From the NCBI RefSeq assembly GCF_011299595.1, contig NZ_CP049867.1, positions 3,286,001 through 3,350,000 on the forward strand: a stretch of DNA of 64,000 nucleotides, read 5' to 3'. The notes under the pieces were generated by a model. That model made no database searches, had not been told where the DNA came from, and saw only the letters and a list, made by a program, of their open reading frames with translations. Within the stretch, counting starts at the first letter, position 1; every line of letters starts with the position of its first letter. Below are positions 19,423-30,188 of the stretch, in pieces. This DNA is from Nocardioides sp. HDW12B (GTDB taxonomy: Bacteria; Actinomycetota; Actinomycetes; Propionibacteriales; Nocardioidaceae). Made by a program: the position numbers and the translations under genes.

Positions 19423-20387
19423 GCACCAGCACCCCTCCGAGCATCGACGTCGGCGCCGAGACCGCTGAGAAGCCCTCCCGGGCCGCGGCCGCGAAGCAGA
19501 AGCTGTCGTCCCCGTGGGCGTCGTTGTTCGCCATCGTCATCGCGATCCTCTGGACGATCCCCACCCTGGGGCTCTTCATCAGCTCCTTCCGGCCGGAGTC
19601 CTCGGTCAAGGGCAGCGGCTGGTGGACGTGGTTCACCGACCCCGAGTTCACGATGTCGAACTACGACGCCGTGCTCAACGGTGGCGACACCAACCTGGCA
19701 ACGTACTTCGTCAACACGATCGTGATCACGATCCCGGCGGTCGTCATCCCGATCAGCATCGCGGTGCTGGCGGCGTACGCCTTCGCATGGATGAAGTTCC
19801 CCTTCCGCGACGGCCTGTTCGTGGCTGTCTTCGCCATGCAGATCGTGCCGATCCAGGTCACGATGATCCCGCTGCTCACCCTCTACGTGAACCCGGGCGG
19901 GGCGCTGGGGCTGGAGGACGGGTCGATCCCGTCGCTCGCGGGGCCGGACGCCTTCGGCGGCGGCTTCTACACGATCTGGCTCTCGCACGCGATCTTCGCG
20001 CTCCCGCTCGCGATCTACCTCCTGCACAACTTCATGAAGGAGATCCCGGGCGAGCTGATCGAGGCGGCGTTCGTCGACGGCGCCGGGCACGCCCAGGTGT
20101 TCACGAAGATCATGCTGCCGCTGATGACACCGGCCATCGCCGCCTTCGGCATCTTCCAGTTCCTCTGGGTCTGGAACGACCTGCTCGTGGCCCTGGTGTT
20201 CGGTGGCGGCAACCTGGACGTCTCGCCGCTGACCGTGCGGCTGGCCGAGCTGTCCGGCTCGCGGGGGGCGGACTGGCACCTGCTGTCGGCCGGCGCCTTC
20301 GTCTCGCTGATCGTGCCGCTCATCGTGTTCCTCAGCCTGCAACGCTTCTTCGTGCGAGGTCTCCTCGCCGGCAGCGTGAAGGGCTAG
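19419..20387 (+). CDS. Sugar ABC transporter permease 2
   Basis: A 322-residue MalG/UgpE-type permease. About 30 cytoplasmic residues are followed by six membrane segments, with the EAA loop EAAFVDGAGHAQVFTKIMLPLMTPA. Translationally coupled to permease 1. No ATP-binding gene follows, so the system probably uses a shared MsiK-like ATPase encoded elsewhere, as is common in actinobacteria (inference). Confidence 0.92.
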   Translation: MSTSTPPSIDVGAETAEKPSRAAAAKQKLSSPWASLFAIVIAILWTIPTLGLFISSFRPESSVKGSGWWTWFTDPEFTMSNYDAVLNGGDTNLATYFVNTIVITIPAVVIPISIAVLAAYAFAWMKFPFRDGLFVAVFAMQIVPIQVTMIPLLTLYVNPGGALGLEDGSIPSLAGPDAFGGGFYTIWLSHAIFALPLAIYLLHNFMKEIPGELIEAAFVDGAGHAQVFTKIMLPLMTPAIAAFGIFQFLWVWNDLLVALVFGGGNLDVSPLTVRLAELSGSRGADWHLLSAGAFVSLIVPLIVFLSLQRFFVRGLLAGSVKG

Positions 20388-20403
20388 CGCGAGCCGCACG
20401 CAC

Positions 20404-20436
20404 GACGGCCCGCCACCCCTCGGGTGGCGGGCCGTC
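20404..20436. terminator. Bidirectional terminator between sugar permease and beta-glucosidase
   Basis: GACGGCCCGCCACCC-CTC-GGGTGGCGGGCCGTC: a 15-bp perfect stem with a 3-base loop, midway between two convergent genes. No strong T-tract on either side. Confidence 0.8.
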
Positions 20437-20460
20437 CTGCGTCCGGGGTCGTGCCCGCGG

Positions 20461-21831
20461 TCAGCGGTGGCGCGCGACGTGGTCGGCGTAGAAGTCGAAG
20501 GACGCCTTCGGGGTGCGGTCCTGGGTCTCGGGGTCGATGTGGACGAGCCCGAACGTCTTCGTGTAGCCCTCGGCCCACTCGAAGTTGTCCAGCAGCGTCC
20601 AGCACACGTAGCCCCGGACGTCCGCTCCCTGCTCGCGCGCCCGCTCGAGCGCGGCCAGGTGGTCGCGCAGGTAGGTGATGCGGTCCTGGTCGTCGACCCG
20701 GCAGTCGTCGGCCACCGCGTCGACGCAGGCCGCGCCGTTCTCGGTCACCAGCAGCGGCAGGCCCGTCCGCTCGTGGGTGGCCACGAGCAGCTCGGTCAGC
20801 GCGCGGTCGTCGGTCTCCCAGCCGATGTCGGTCAGCGGACCGCGCGGGCGGAAGGTGAGACCCTCGACCCCGGGGTACGCCGCCGCCGCGCCGGCGTCGA
20901 CCTCGCCCTCGTCCAGCACGTCGGGCCGGTCGGGGGTGTAGTAGTTGACCCCGATCCAGTCCGCCGATCCCCGGATCAGGTCGAGGTCGCCCTCACGCAC
21001 CACGTCGGGGTCCGCCAGCTCGGGCGCGATCGCCCGCAGCCGCTCGTCGTACGCACCGTCGACCAGGGGGTCGATCCAGACTCGATTGCGGATGGCGTCG
21101 ACGCCGTCGGCGACGTCGGCCGCCTCCGGTCGCTCGGGCCACACGGTGTTGAGGTTGTGGACGATGCCGACGTCGCCGGCCCCGGCCTCGCGCATCCGGT
21201 GCGCGGCCAGGGCGTGCCCCAGGTTGAGGTGGTGCGCCGCGACCAGCGCCCGAGTGCCCTCGGTGCGTCCCGGGGCGTGCACGCCGGCGGCGTAGCCGAG
21301 CAGGGCCGCGCACCAGGGCTCGTTGTGGGTGGCCCACAGCCCGACCCGGTCCGCGAGGCGCTCGGTGACCACCATCGCGTAGTCGGCGAAGGCCTCGGCG
21401 GTGTCGCGGTTGAGCCAGCCGCCGCGACTCTCCAGGGCCTGCGGGAGGTCCCAGTGGTACAGGGTGACCATCGGGGTGATCCCGCGCTCCAGGAGGCCGT
21501 CCACGACCCGGTCGTAGTAGTCCAGGCCGCGGCCCTCGACGTTCCCGACGCCCTGCGGCACGACGCGCGGCCAGGCGACGGAGAACCGGTAGGCGTCCAC
21601 CCCGAGGCGATCGAGCAGCGCGAGGTCCTCGTCGAGCCGGTGGTAGGAGTCGCACGCCACCGAGCCGTCCTTGCCGTCACGGACGGTGCCCGGCAGCGCG
21701 GCGAAGGTGTCCCAGATCGACGGCCCCCGTCCGTCGGCGGTGGTCGCCCCCTCCACCTGGTAGGAGGCCGTGGCCGTGCCCCAGAGGAAGGTCTGCGCGT
21801 CAGGGAGCCCCGTGGGCGGTCGAGAGGTCAC
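20461..21831 (-). CDS. GH1 family beta-glucosidase
   Basis: A 456-residue cytoplasmic retaining glycosidase without a signal peptide. Family 1 landmarks are FLWGTATASYQVEGA at the N-terminus, acid/base Glu171 in THNEPW, nucleophile Glu364 in VTENGA, and the aglycone-side CWTLLDNFEWAEGYTKTFGL. It would hydrolyse beta-linked glucosides brought in by an importer such as the convergent one. The GTG at 21831 is favoured by a TAGCGT box ending 6 bases upstream (leaderless). Confidence 0.95.
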   Translation of the reverse strand: MTSRPPTGLPDAQTFLWGTATASYQVEGATTADGRGPSIWDTFAALPGTVRDGKDGSVACDSYHRLDEDLALLDRLGVDAYRFSVAWPRVVPQGVGNVEGRGLDYYDRVVDGLLERGITPMVTLYHWDLPQALESRGGWLNRDTAEAFADYAMVVTERLADRVGLWATHNEPWCAALLGYAAGVHAPGRTEGTRALVAAHHLNLGHALAAHRMREAGAGDVGIVHNLNTVWPERPEAADVADGVDAIRNRVWIDPLVDGAYDERLRAIAPELADPDVVREGDLDLIRGSADWIGVNYYTPDRPDVLDEGEVDAGAAAAYPGVEGLTFRPRGPLTDIGWETDDRALTELLVATHERTGLPLLVTENGAACVDAVADDCRVDDQDRITYLRDHLAALERAREQGADVRGYVCWTLLDNFEWAEGYTKTFGLVHIDPETQDRTPKASFDFYADHVARHR

Positions 21832-21837
21832 CCGGTC

Positions 21838-21872
21838 ACGCTATCGCCCGGGTCCAGCGCGGCCACTACGGT
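21838..21872. promoter_or_regulatory. Divergent leaderless promoter pair
   Basis: Minus strand: TAGCGT (21838-21843), then 6 bases and the GTG of the beta-glucosidase. Plus strand: TACGGT (21867-21872), then 6 bases and the ATG of the aminotransferase. The two -10 boxes are only 23 bases apart, so their -35 regions overlap and the polymerases would compete. Confidence 0.6.
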
Positions 21873-21878
21873 GACGAC

Positions 21879-23234
21879 ATGCCCACGGCGCCCGATCGAG
21901 ACCGGTTGACCTCCCTCCTGCGCTCGGAGCAGGAGCGCTTCGTGCGCGACCATCCTCGCTCGCGCGAGCTGGCCGACCGGGCCGCCGGCAGCCTGCTGGC
22001 CGGCGTGCCGATGCCGTGGATGACCCGGTGGCCCGGCGCCTTCCCGGTCTTCGTGGAGTCCGCCGAGGGCGCCGGCTTCGTCGACGTCGACGGTCACACC
22101 TACGTCGACCTGTGCCTGGGCGACACCGGGGCGATGACGGGGCACACGCTGCCTGCCGTGGCCGAGGCACTCACCGCCCAGGCCCGCCGCGGTCTGACCA
22201 CCATGCTGCCCAGCGAGGACGCCGCCTGGGTCGGCGAGGAGCTGACCCGCCGCTTCGGCCTGCCCCTGTGGCAGCTCGCGATGACCGCCACCGACGCCAA
22301 CCGCTTCGTCCTGCGCTTCGCGCGCATGATCACCGGCCGGCCCAAGGTCGCAGTCATGGACTGGTGCTACCACGGCACCGTCGACGAGACCCTGGCCGTG
22401 CTCGACGGCGACCGGGTCGTGGCGCGTCCGGGAGCGATGGGCCCGCAGGTGGACGTCGCCCTCACCACCCGGGTGGTGCCCTTCAACGACGTCGCCGCGC
22501 TGGACGCCGCGCTGGCGCACGGAGACGTGGCCTGCCTGCTGATGGAGCCGGCCCTGACCAACATCGGCATCGTGCTGCCGGACGAGGGCTACCTCGACGC
22601 CGTCCGCGAGGTCACCCGGCGCCACGGCGTCCTGCTGGTGATGGACGAGACCCACACCCTCTGCGCCGGCCCCGGAGGGGCGACCCGGGCCTGGGGCCTG
22701 GACCCGGACCTGCTGGTCGTGGGCAAGCCCATCGGCGGCGGCGTCCCGGTGGCGGCGTACGGCATGAGCGCGGACGTCGGCGCCCGCGTGGATCCCTACC
22801 TGCGCGGCCACGAGGCCGACGTCGGCGGGGTCGGCGGCACCCTCACCGGCAGCGCCCTGGCGCTGGCCGCCACCCGGGCCACGCTGTCGCACGCCCTGCG
22901 CGAGGAGGACTTCGCGGTCGCGGTGCCGCTGGCGGAGCGTTTCGCCGCCGGGGTCGCGGGCGTGATCGAGGAGGCCGGGCTGCCCTGGCACGTCCAGCGG
23001 CTCGGCTGCCGGGCGGAGTACTGGTTCTGCCCGCCTCCGCGCACCGGTGCCGACGCGGCCGCCGCCGTCGACGACGAGCTGGAGGAGCTCATGCACCTGT
23101 GGGCCCTCAACCGCGGCGTGCTGCTCACCCCGTTCCACAACATGGCGCTGTTCTCGCCGGCCCACACCGTCGCCGACGTCGACCGGCACACCGAGGTCTT
23201 CGCCGGGGCCGTGGAGGCGCTGCTCGACCGCTGA
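21879..23234 (+). CDS. Class III PLP-dependent aminotransferase
   Basis: A 451-residue fold-type I enzyme resembling glutamate-1-semialdehyde aminomutase and related omega-aminotransferases. The cofactor Asp sits in LLVMDETHTLCAGPGG and the Schiff-base lysine in LLVVGKPIGGGVPVAAYG, with GDTGAMTGH and MMLPS-like TTMLPSEDA earlier. The Thr-Asp-Ala-Asn segment (MTATDANRFVLRFAR) occupies the place where HemL has TGTEA, which suggests a different substrate from HemL. There is no haem gene nearby. Transcribed divergently from the beta-glucosidase. Confidence 0.85.
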   Translation: MPTAPDRDRLTSLLRSEQERFVRDHPRSRELADRAAGSLLAGVPMPWMTRWPGAFPVFVESAEGAGFVDVDGHTYVDLCLGDTGAMTGHTLPAVAEALTAQARRGLTTMLPSEDAAWVGEELTRRFGLPLWQLAMTATDANRFVLRFARMITGRPKVAVMDWCYHGTVDETLAVLDGDRVVARPGAMGPQVDVALTTRVVPFNDVAALDAALAHGDVACLLMEPALTNIGIVLPDEGYLDAVREVTRRHGVLLVMDETHTLCAGPGGATRAWGLDPDLLVVGKPIGGGVPVAAYGMSADVGARVDPYLRGHEADVGGVGGTLTGSALALAATRATLSHALREEDFAVAVPLAERFAAGVAGVIEEAGLPWHVQRLGCRAEYWFCPPPRTGADAAAAVDDELEELMHLWALNRGVLLTPFHNMALFSPAHTVADVDRHTEVFAGAVEALLDR

Positions 23235-23263
23235 CCGCGTGACCGCGTGACCGCGTGACCGCG
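23232..23263. repeat. Four tandem copies of TGACCGCG
   Basis: Perfect 8-base repeats starting at the stop codon of the aminotransferase, so the first TGA is the stop and later copies provide further TGAs in other frames. Possible slippage locus. Confidence 0.85.
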
Positions 23264-23327
23264 TGACGCCTGTCCGGTCCAGCCGGCACGGACCGGCACG
23301 GATCCGCAACGATCCGGCGCAAACCGC

Positions 23328-23356
23328 TTGCCGGGTCGGGGCCGGCGTCCTAGCGT
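23328..23356 (+). promoter_or_regulatory. Promoter of the small membrane protein gene
   Basis: -35 TTGCCG (23328-23333), 17-base spacer, -10 TAGCGT (23351-23356), then 6 bases to the ATG at 23363: a textbook leaderless arrangement. Confidence 0.65.
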
Positions 23357-23362
23357 CACGTC

Positions 23363-23782
23363 ATGGGCGAGCTCATCTCCGCCGTCCTGGTCTTCGGGAC
23401 GGCCGCGGCGGCGTGGACCGTCGTGCTGCGCGGGACCGAGCGCATCTGGTTCCCCCGCACGCTGCGCCGCGCGGACCGCCTGCTGCTGCGCCTCGGGCTG
23501 CGGTCCCCGGCGCCCGAGCCGACCGGCCGCCCGCTCGAGGTGGTCGCCGCCGACGTACGGCGCCTGGCCCGGCGCTTCCGCTGCCCCGCGGAGGGGGCCC
23601 GGTTCGCCAAGGTCGAGGGCTACCGACGGGCCTACGACGCGGTGCTGGTGGAGGCCTGCGACGTGCTGGGCGTGCCGACCCTCGTCGGGGTGCTGCCTCC
23701 CGGCAGCGAGCTGGACCGCGAGCGCGCCCGGGTCGAGGAGGCGCTCGACGCCGCCGGGCTGTCGGTCGAGGTGTGGCGTTGA
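23363..23782 (+). CDS. Hypothetical protein with one N-terminal membrane segment
   Basis: A 139-residue protein not recognised. The N-terminus MGELISAVLVFGTAAAAWTVVL is a likely membrane anchor or uncleaved signal. The rest is soluble, Arg- and Leu-rich, with RRLARRFRCPAEGARFAKVEGYRRAYDAVLVEACDVLGV in the middle. No catalytic motif stands out. It has its own leaderless promoter and converges on trmB, whose stop is only 22 bases beyond. Confidence 0.75.
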   Translation: MGELISAVLVFGTAAAAWTVVLRGTERIWFPRTLRRADRLLLRLGLRSPAPEPTGRPLEVVAADVRRLARRFRCPAEGARFAKVEGYRRAYDAVLVEACDVLGVPTLVGVLPPGSELDRERARVEEALDAAGLSVEVWR

Positions 23783-23804
23783 GCCGACCGGCCGTCGTCC
23801 CTGA

Positions 23805-24518
23805 TCAGACCCGGCGGTAGGTCAGGTCCACCGGGGGCCGACCGGCGTCCAGCCCGCGCCGCTCGAAGCGGGTCACGGGCCGCTCGGCCCACCGCTCGGT
23901 GCGCCCCCCGACCAGCTCGGGCACCGTCGCCAGCGTCTGCTCGGCGTGGTCGGCGTAGTCCGGCCAGTCGGTCGCCAGCCGCCACAGCCCTCCGGCGCGC
24001 AGGCGCGAGGCGACGACGCCCGCGAACCGGGGGCCCACCAGGCGGCGCTTGTGGTGGCGCTTCTTGGGCCAGGGGTCGGGGAAGAAGGTCCACACCTCCG
24101 CCAGCGAGCCCGGCGGCAGCCGGTGCTCGAGCAGCCAGGTGGCGTCGAGCATGACCAGGCGGACGTTCGGCACGTCGGCGGCGAGCAGCCGGCGCAGCGT
24201 GCCGGCGACCCCCGGACGCCAGACCTCGACCGCCAGGACGTCCTGCTCCGGGCGGGTGGCGGCGAGGGCGGCGACCGACTCGCCGTCGCCCGAGCCCACC
24301 TCGACGACCAGCGGCGCCTCCCGGCCGAACCAGCGACGCTGGTTCCAGGTCTCGTGGGCGACCGCGTCGGTGGGGAGCACCCACCGGTCGGCGGCGGCGT
24401 CCCAGGCCTTCTGCTGCGGGCCGTTGAGCCGGCTGCCGCGCCGCGCGTAGGAGGTGACGACCTGCAGGGGCCGGCCGTCCTCGGTGACGCCGGCGCCCGG
24501 GCGGGCCGGGTCGCTCAC
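23805..24518 (-). CDS. trmB: tRNA (guanine-N7-)-methyltransferase
   Basis: A 237-residue SAM-dependent enzyme that makes m7G46 in tRNA. SAM-binding EVGSGDGES (family EIGFGxG), the class signature FFPDPWPKKRHHKRRL, and the N-terminal SYARRGSRLN are all present. The GTG overlaps the stop of the upstream flavoprotein gene (GTGA), so the two are co-translated. Confidence 0.95.
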   Translation of the reverse strand: MSDPARPGAGVTEDGRPLQVVTSYARRGSRLNGPQQKAWDAAADRWVLPTDAVAHETWNQRRWFGREAPLVVEVGSGDGESVAALAATRPEQDVLAVEVWRPGVAGTLRRLLAADVPNVRLVMLDATWLLEHRLPPGSLAEVWTFFPDPWPKKRHHKRRLVGPRFAGVVASRLRAGGLWRLATDWPDYADHAEQTLATVPELVGGRTERWAERPVTRFERRGLDAGRPPVDLTYRRV

Positions 24519-25318
24519 GCGGGTCCGTCCTCGGCGTCCTGGGCCTCCTGGGCCGCGTCGTAGGCGGCCCAGATCTCCGCGTCGCTCCGCCCGGCGGCCT
24601 TGCCCTCCCGCCAGATCGGCCCCGGGTCCACCGCCCGTGGCTGCCGGCGCGCGACCGCTCGCCAGTAGCCCATGACGTCGTACGCCGTCGACGGCCAGCG
24701 CAGCTCGCGCGAGAGGTGCTTGCGGATGGCCCGCATCTGGGCCGACTCGCCCGCCATCCAGAAGTAGCCGGGGCCCTCGGGCCAGGTCGTCGCCGTCACC
24801 ACGTCGGCCAGGCCGGACCCGTGGCCGGCGACCCAGGTCACCGCCGTGCCCTGCGGCAGGTAGCCGGGGAGCTCGTCGGGCACCTCGGCGTGCAGGTGGA
24901 GGTCCAGTCCCCCGCCCACCCGCTCAGCCAGCGTCTCGCTGATGCGGGCCATGGCCGGCATCGCGGTCAGGTCGCCCACCAGCCGCACCCAGCGGGCGTC
25001 GTCGGGCAGCGCGAAGCTGCCCTTGGGCGGCAGCACGGTCACCCGCTCCCCCACCACGTCGCGCCGTGCCCACTCGGTCACGAGCCCCTCGGGGTGCAGC
25101 ACCACGTCGAGGACCAGCTCCTCGCCGTCCCACGAGCGCACGGTGTAGTAGCGGCTCTGGAACTGGCCCGGCACGACCAGGCCGACCCACTCGTCGGGCA
25201 TGCCGGTGGAGGCGAAGCCCGCGAGGTCGTCGCCGCCCAGGACCAGGCGGACCAGGTGGGGGGACAACCGCTCGCGCCGGAGGACCTCGGCGTACGACGG
25301 GACGGAGCGAGCGGTCAC
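24515..25318 (-). CDS. Siderophore-interacting (ViuB-like) FAD-binding protein
   Basis: A 267-residue protein of the SIP/ferredoxin-reductase-like family that reduces ferric siderophores. Visible features are the FAD-binding RYYTVRSW (family RxYTxR), the linker WVRLVGDLTAMPAMARI and the C-terminal domain with YFWMAGESAQMRAIRKHL, LRWPSTAYDVMGYWR. The GTG at 25318 was chosen because TACCCT ends 6 bases upstream and because codons further 5' run into the tuf terminator. No siderophore gene is nearby. Confidence 0.9.
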   Translation of the reverse strand: MTARSVPSYAEVLRRERLSPHLVRLVLGGDDLAGFASTGMPDEWVGLVVPGQFQSRYYTVRSWDGEELVLDVVLHPEGLVTEWARRDVVGERVTVLPPKGSFALPDDARWVRLVGDLTAMPAMARISETLAERVGGGLDLHLHAEVPDELPGYLPQGTAVTWVAGHGSGLADVVTATTWPEGPGYFWMAGESAQMRAIRKHLSRELRWPSTAYDVMGYWRAVARRQPRAVDPGPIWREGKAAGRSDAEIWAAYDAAQEAQDAEDGPA

Positions 25319-25324
25319 CGAGGC

Positions 25325-25330
25325 AGGGTA
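25325..25330 (-). promoter_or_regulatory. -10 element for leaderless SIP-family gene
   Basis: TACCCT, 6 bases before the GTG at 25318, immediately downstream of the tuf terminator. No clear -35. Confidence 0.5.
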
Positions 25331-25360
25331 GCCGGTGCCCGGGTCGGGCACGAAAACGGC

Positions 25361-25396
25361 GGAACCGCCCCGGACCTGCTGGTCCGGGGCGGTTCC
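25361..25396 (-). terminator. tuf terminator
   Basis: A 16-bp perfect stem (GGAACCGCCCCGGACC / GGTCCGGGGCGGTTCC) with a 4-base loop, 49 bases past the tuf stop. On the minus strand it is followed by GCCGTTTTCG, so it resembles an intrinsic terminator with a short T run. Confidence 0.85.
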
Positions 25397-25445
25397 GACT
25401 GCTCTGGCGAGCGGGCTCAGGTCCGGTGGATCGAGCCCGTCGAGA

Positions 25446-26639
<1,194 letters not shown>

Positions 26640-26735
26640 GGTGGGCTCCTCCTGTTGTTGTTACTTGACTCGTGGTGCGATGTCTCTGGAACGTGATGGT
26701 CGTGCGGGTGACGCGGATGAGGCGGGGTCCGGACG

Positions 26736-28847
<2,112 letters not shown>

Positions 28848-28980
28848 CTGGGATATCCCTACTCAGAGTCGGTGTGTGGTTACGTGCGGGCGCGGTCGCG
28901 CCGGGGCGGCGTACCGGGTCGTGGCGCGCTCGTGGGCAGGATCGCTGCCCTCGCGCCCGGTGCGACCCGGTGCCGCGGGC

Positions 28981-29451
28981 TCACCAGCGGTAGTGAGCGA
29001 AGGCCCGGTTGGACTCGGCCATCTTGTGCGTGTCCTCGCGACGCTTCACCGCGGCACCGAGGCCGTTGGACGCGTCGAGGATCTCGTTCATGAGGCGCTC
29101 GGCCATGGTCTTCTCGCGACGGTCCTGCGAGTAGGAGACCAGCCAGCGCAACGCGAGCGTCATGCCGCGGGTGCCCTTGACCTCGATCGGGACCTGGTAG
29201 GTCGCACCACCGACACGGCGGCTCTTGACCTCGAGGGCCGGCTTGACGTTGTCCAGCGCACGCTTGAGCGTGACGACGGGGTCGGTGCCGGTCTTCTCGC
29301 GGCAGCCCTCCATCGCGCGGTAGACGATGCGCTGGGCAGTCTGCTTCTTGCCGTCGACCAGGATCTTGTTGACCAGCTGGGTCACGACGGGGCTGCCGTA
29401 GACCGGGTCGACGTCGATCGGACGCTTCGGGGCGGGACCCTTGCGCGGCAT
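28981..29451 (-). CDS. rpsG: 30S ribosomal protein S7
   Basis: A 156-residue head-assembly protein starting [34 protein letters not shown] and [10 protein letters not shown] are conserved. The ATG shares one base with the rpsL stop. In E. coli S7 represses the str operon, but no comparable site was identified here. Confidence 0.98.
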   Translation of the reverse strand: MPRKGPAPKRPIDVDPVYGSPVVTQLVNKILVDGKKQTAQRIVYRAMEGCREKTGTDPVVTLKRALDNVKPALEVKSRRVGGATYQVPIEVKGTRGMTLALRWLVSYSQDRREKTMAERLMNEILDASNGLGAAVKRREDTHKMAESNRAFAHYRW

Positions 29452-29825
29452 CAGCTCTTCTCCTTCTTCGCGCCGTAACGGCTGCGAGCCTGCTTGCGGT
29501 TCTTGACACCCTGGGTGTCGAGCGAACCGCGGATGATCTTGTACCGGACACCGGGGAGGTCCTTCACCCGGCCGCCGCGGACGAGCACGATGGAGTGCTC
29601 CTGGAGGTTGTGACCGACACCGGGGATGTAGGCCGTGACCTCCACACCGCTCGACAGGCGCACACGGGCGACCTTGCGGAGGGCGGAGTTCGGCTTCTTC
29701 GGCGTGGTCGTGTAGACGCGCGTGCACACGCCGCGCCGTTGGGGCGAACCCTTCAGAGCGGGCGTCTTGTTCTTCGACACCTTGTCCTGGCGGCCCTTGC
29801 GGACCAGCTGCTGGATTGTGGGCAC
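29451..29825 (-). CDS. rpsL: 30S ribosomal protein S12
   Basis: Decoding-centre protein of 124 residues. [22 protein letters not shown] and [15 protein letters not shown] are present. Lys43 and Lys88, the positions where changes give streptomycin resistance, are the sensitive residues. First gene of the str operon. Confidence 0.98.
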   Translation of the reverse strand: MPTIQQLVRKGRQDKVSKNKTPALKGSPQRRGVCTRVYTTTPKKPNSALRKVARVRLSSGVEVTAYIPGVGHNLQEHSIVLVRGGRVKDLPGVRYKIIRGSLDTQGVKNRKQARSRYGAKKEKS

Positions 29826-29935
29826 CGCGTCGATCTCTTTCCTCTATGCGATCAGGTCATTGTCCTGCTGAGTCCTGCTGGTCATGCTCGTTCTGCGTCG
29901 TGCTGGCTGTGCTCGGTCGTGCTCCTCGTGCGAGC

Positions 29936-29958
29936 ACCCCCGCGGTCGGGCGTGTCGC
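29936..29958 (-). promoter_or_regulatory. Conserved 23-base leader element of the str operon
   Basis: Identical to 16492-16514 upstream of rpsJ. Here it lies 110 bases upstream of rpsL and its upstream half can pair as CGGGCG-ACA-CGCCCG. Flanking bases differ between the two sites, so the conserved block is sharply bounded. Confidence 0.7.
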
Positions 29959-30079
29959 CCGGCCGGGTCCGCGGCGACGATCCGCTGCGGTGGCTCTCAT
30001 GAGGACTGCTGCGCGAAGCAGCACGCGACTCGGCTGGTGAGCACGCGTCATGACCTGGCTCGGCCAGGCACGGTTGTCA

Positions 30080-30108
30080 AGACTACCGGCTGCCCCGAGG
30101 AGGGTCAA
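30080..30108 (-). promoter_or_regulatory. str operon promoter
   Basis: -35 TTGACC (30103-30108), 17-base spacer, -10 TAGTCT (30080-30085): a near-consensus housekeeping sigma promoter. Predicted start near 30073. Confidence 0.8.
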
Positions 30109-30188
30109 AACGCCTGCCACACGCCCTCCCGCCGCCCGTCCGACGCCGGTTTCCCATGGTATGCAGGCGTGTTCTCAGGCTCTGCGTC

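Larger units (their letters stand above)
29826..30188. other. 363-base str operon leader and upstream region
   Basis: No gene is supported. It holds the strong promoter at 30080-30108, a leader of roughly 250 bases with the 23-base element at 29936-29958, and several possible hairpins. One is CGGGCG-ACA-CGCCCG (29949-29963), partly inside the element. Another is GTGCTC/GAGCAC (29920-29938). Confidence 0.75.

Noticed and set aside
23235-23362. Possible CRISPR-like array in the repeated sequence after the aminotransferase
   Set aside because: The repeats are 8 bases with no spacers. This is a simple tandem repeat.
30110-30170. 8-bp inverted repeat ACGCCTGC/GCAGGCGT as terminator of the FAD/Fe-S gene
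   Set aside because: The loop is 45 bases and one arm abuts the str -35 box. Too weak to call.
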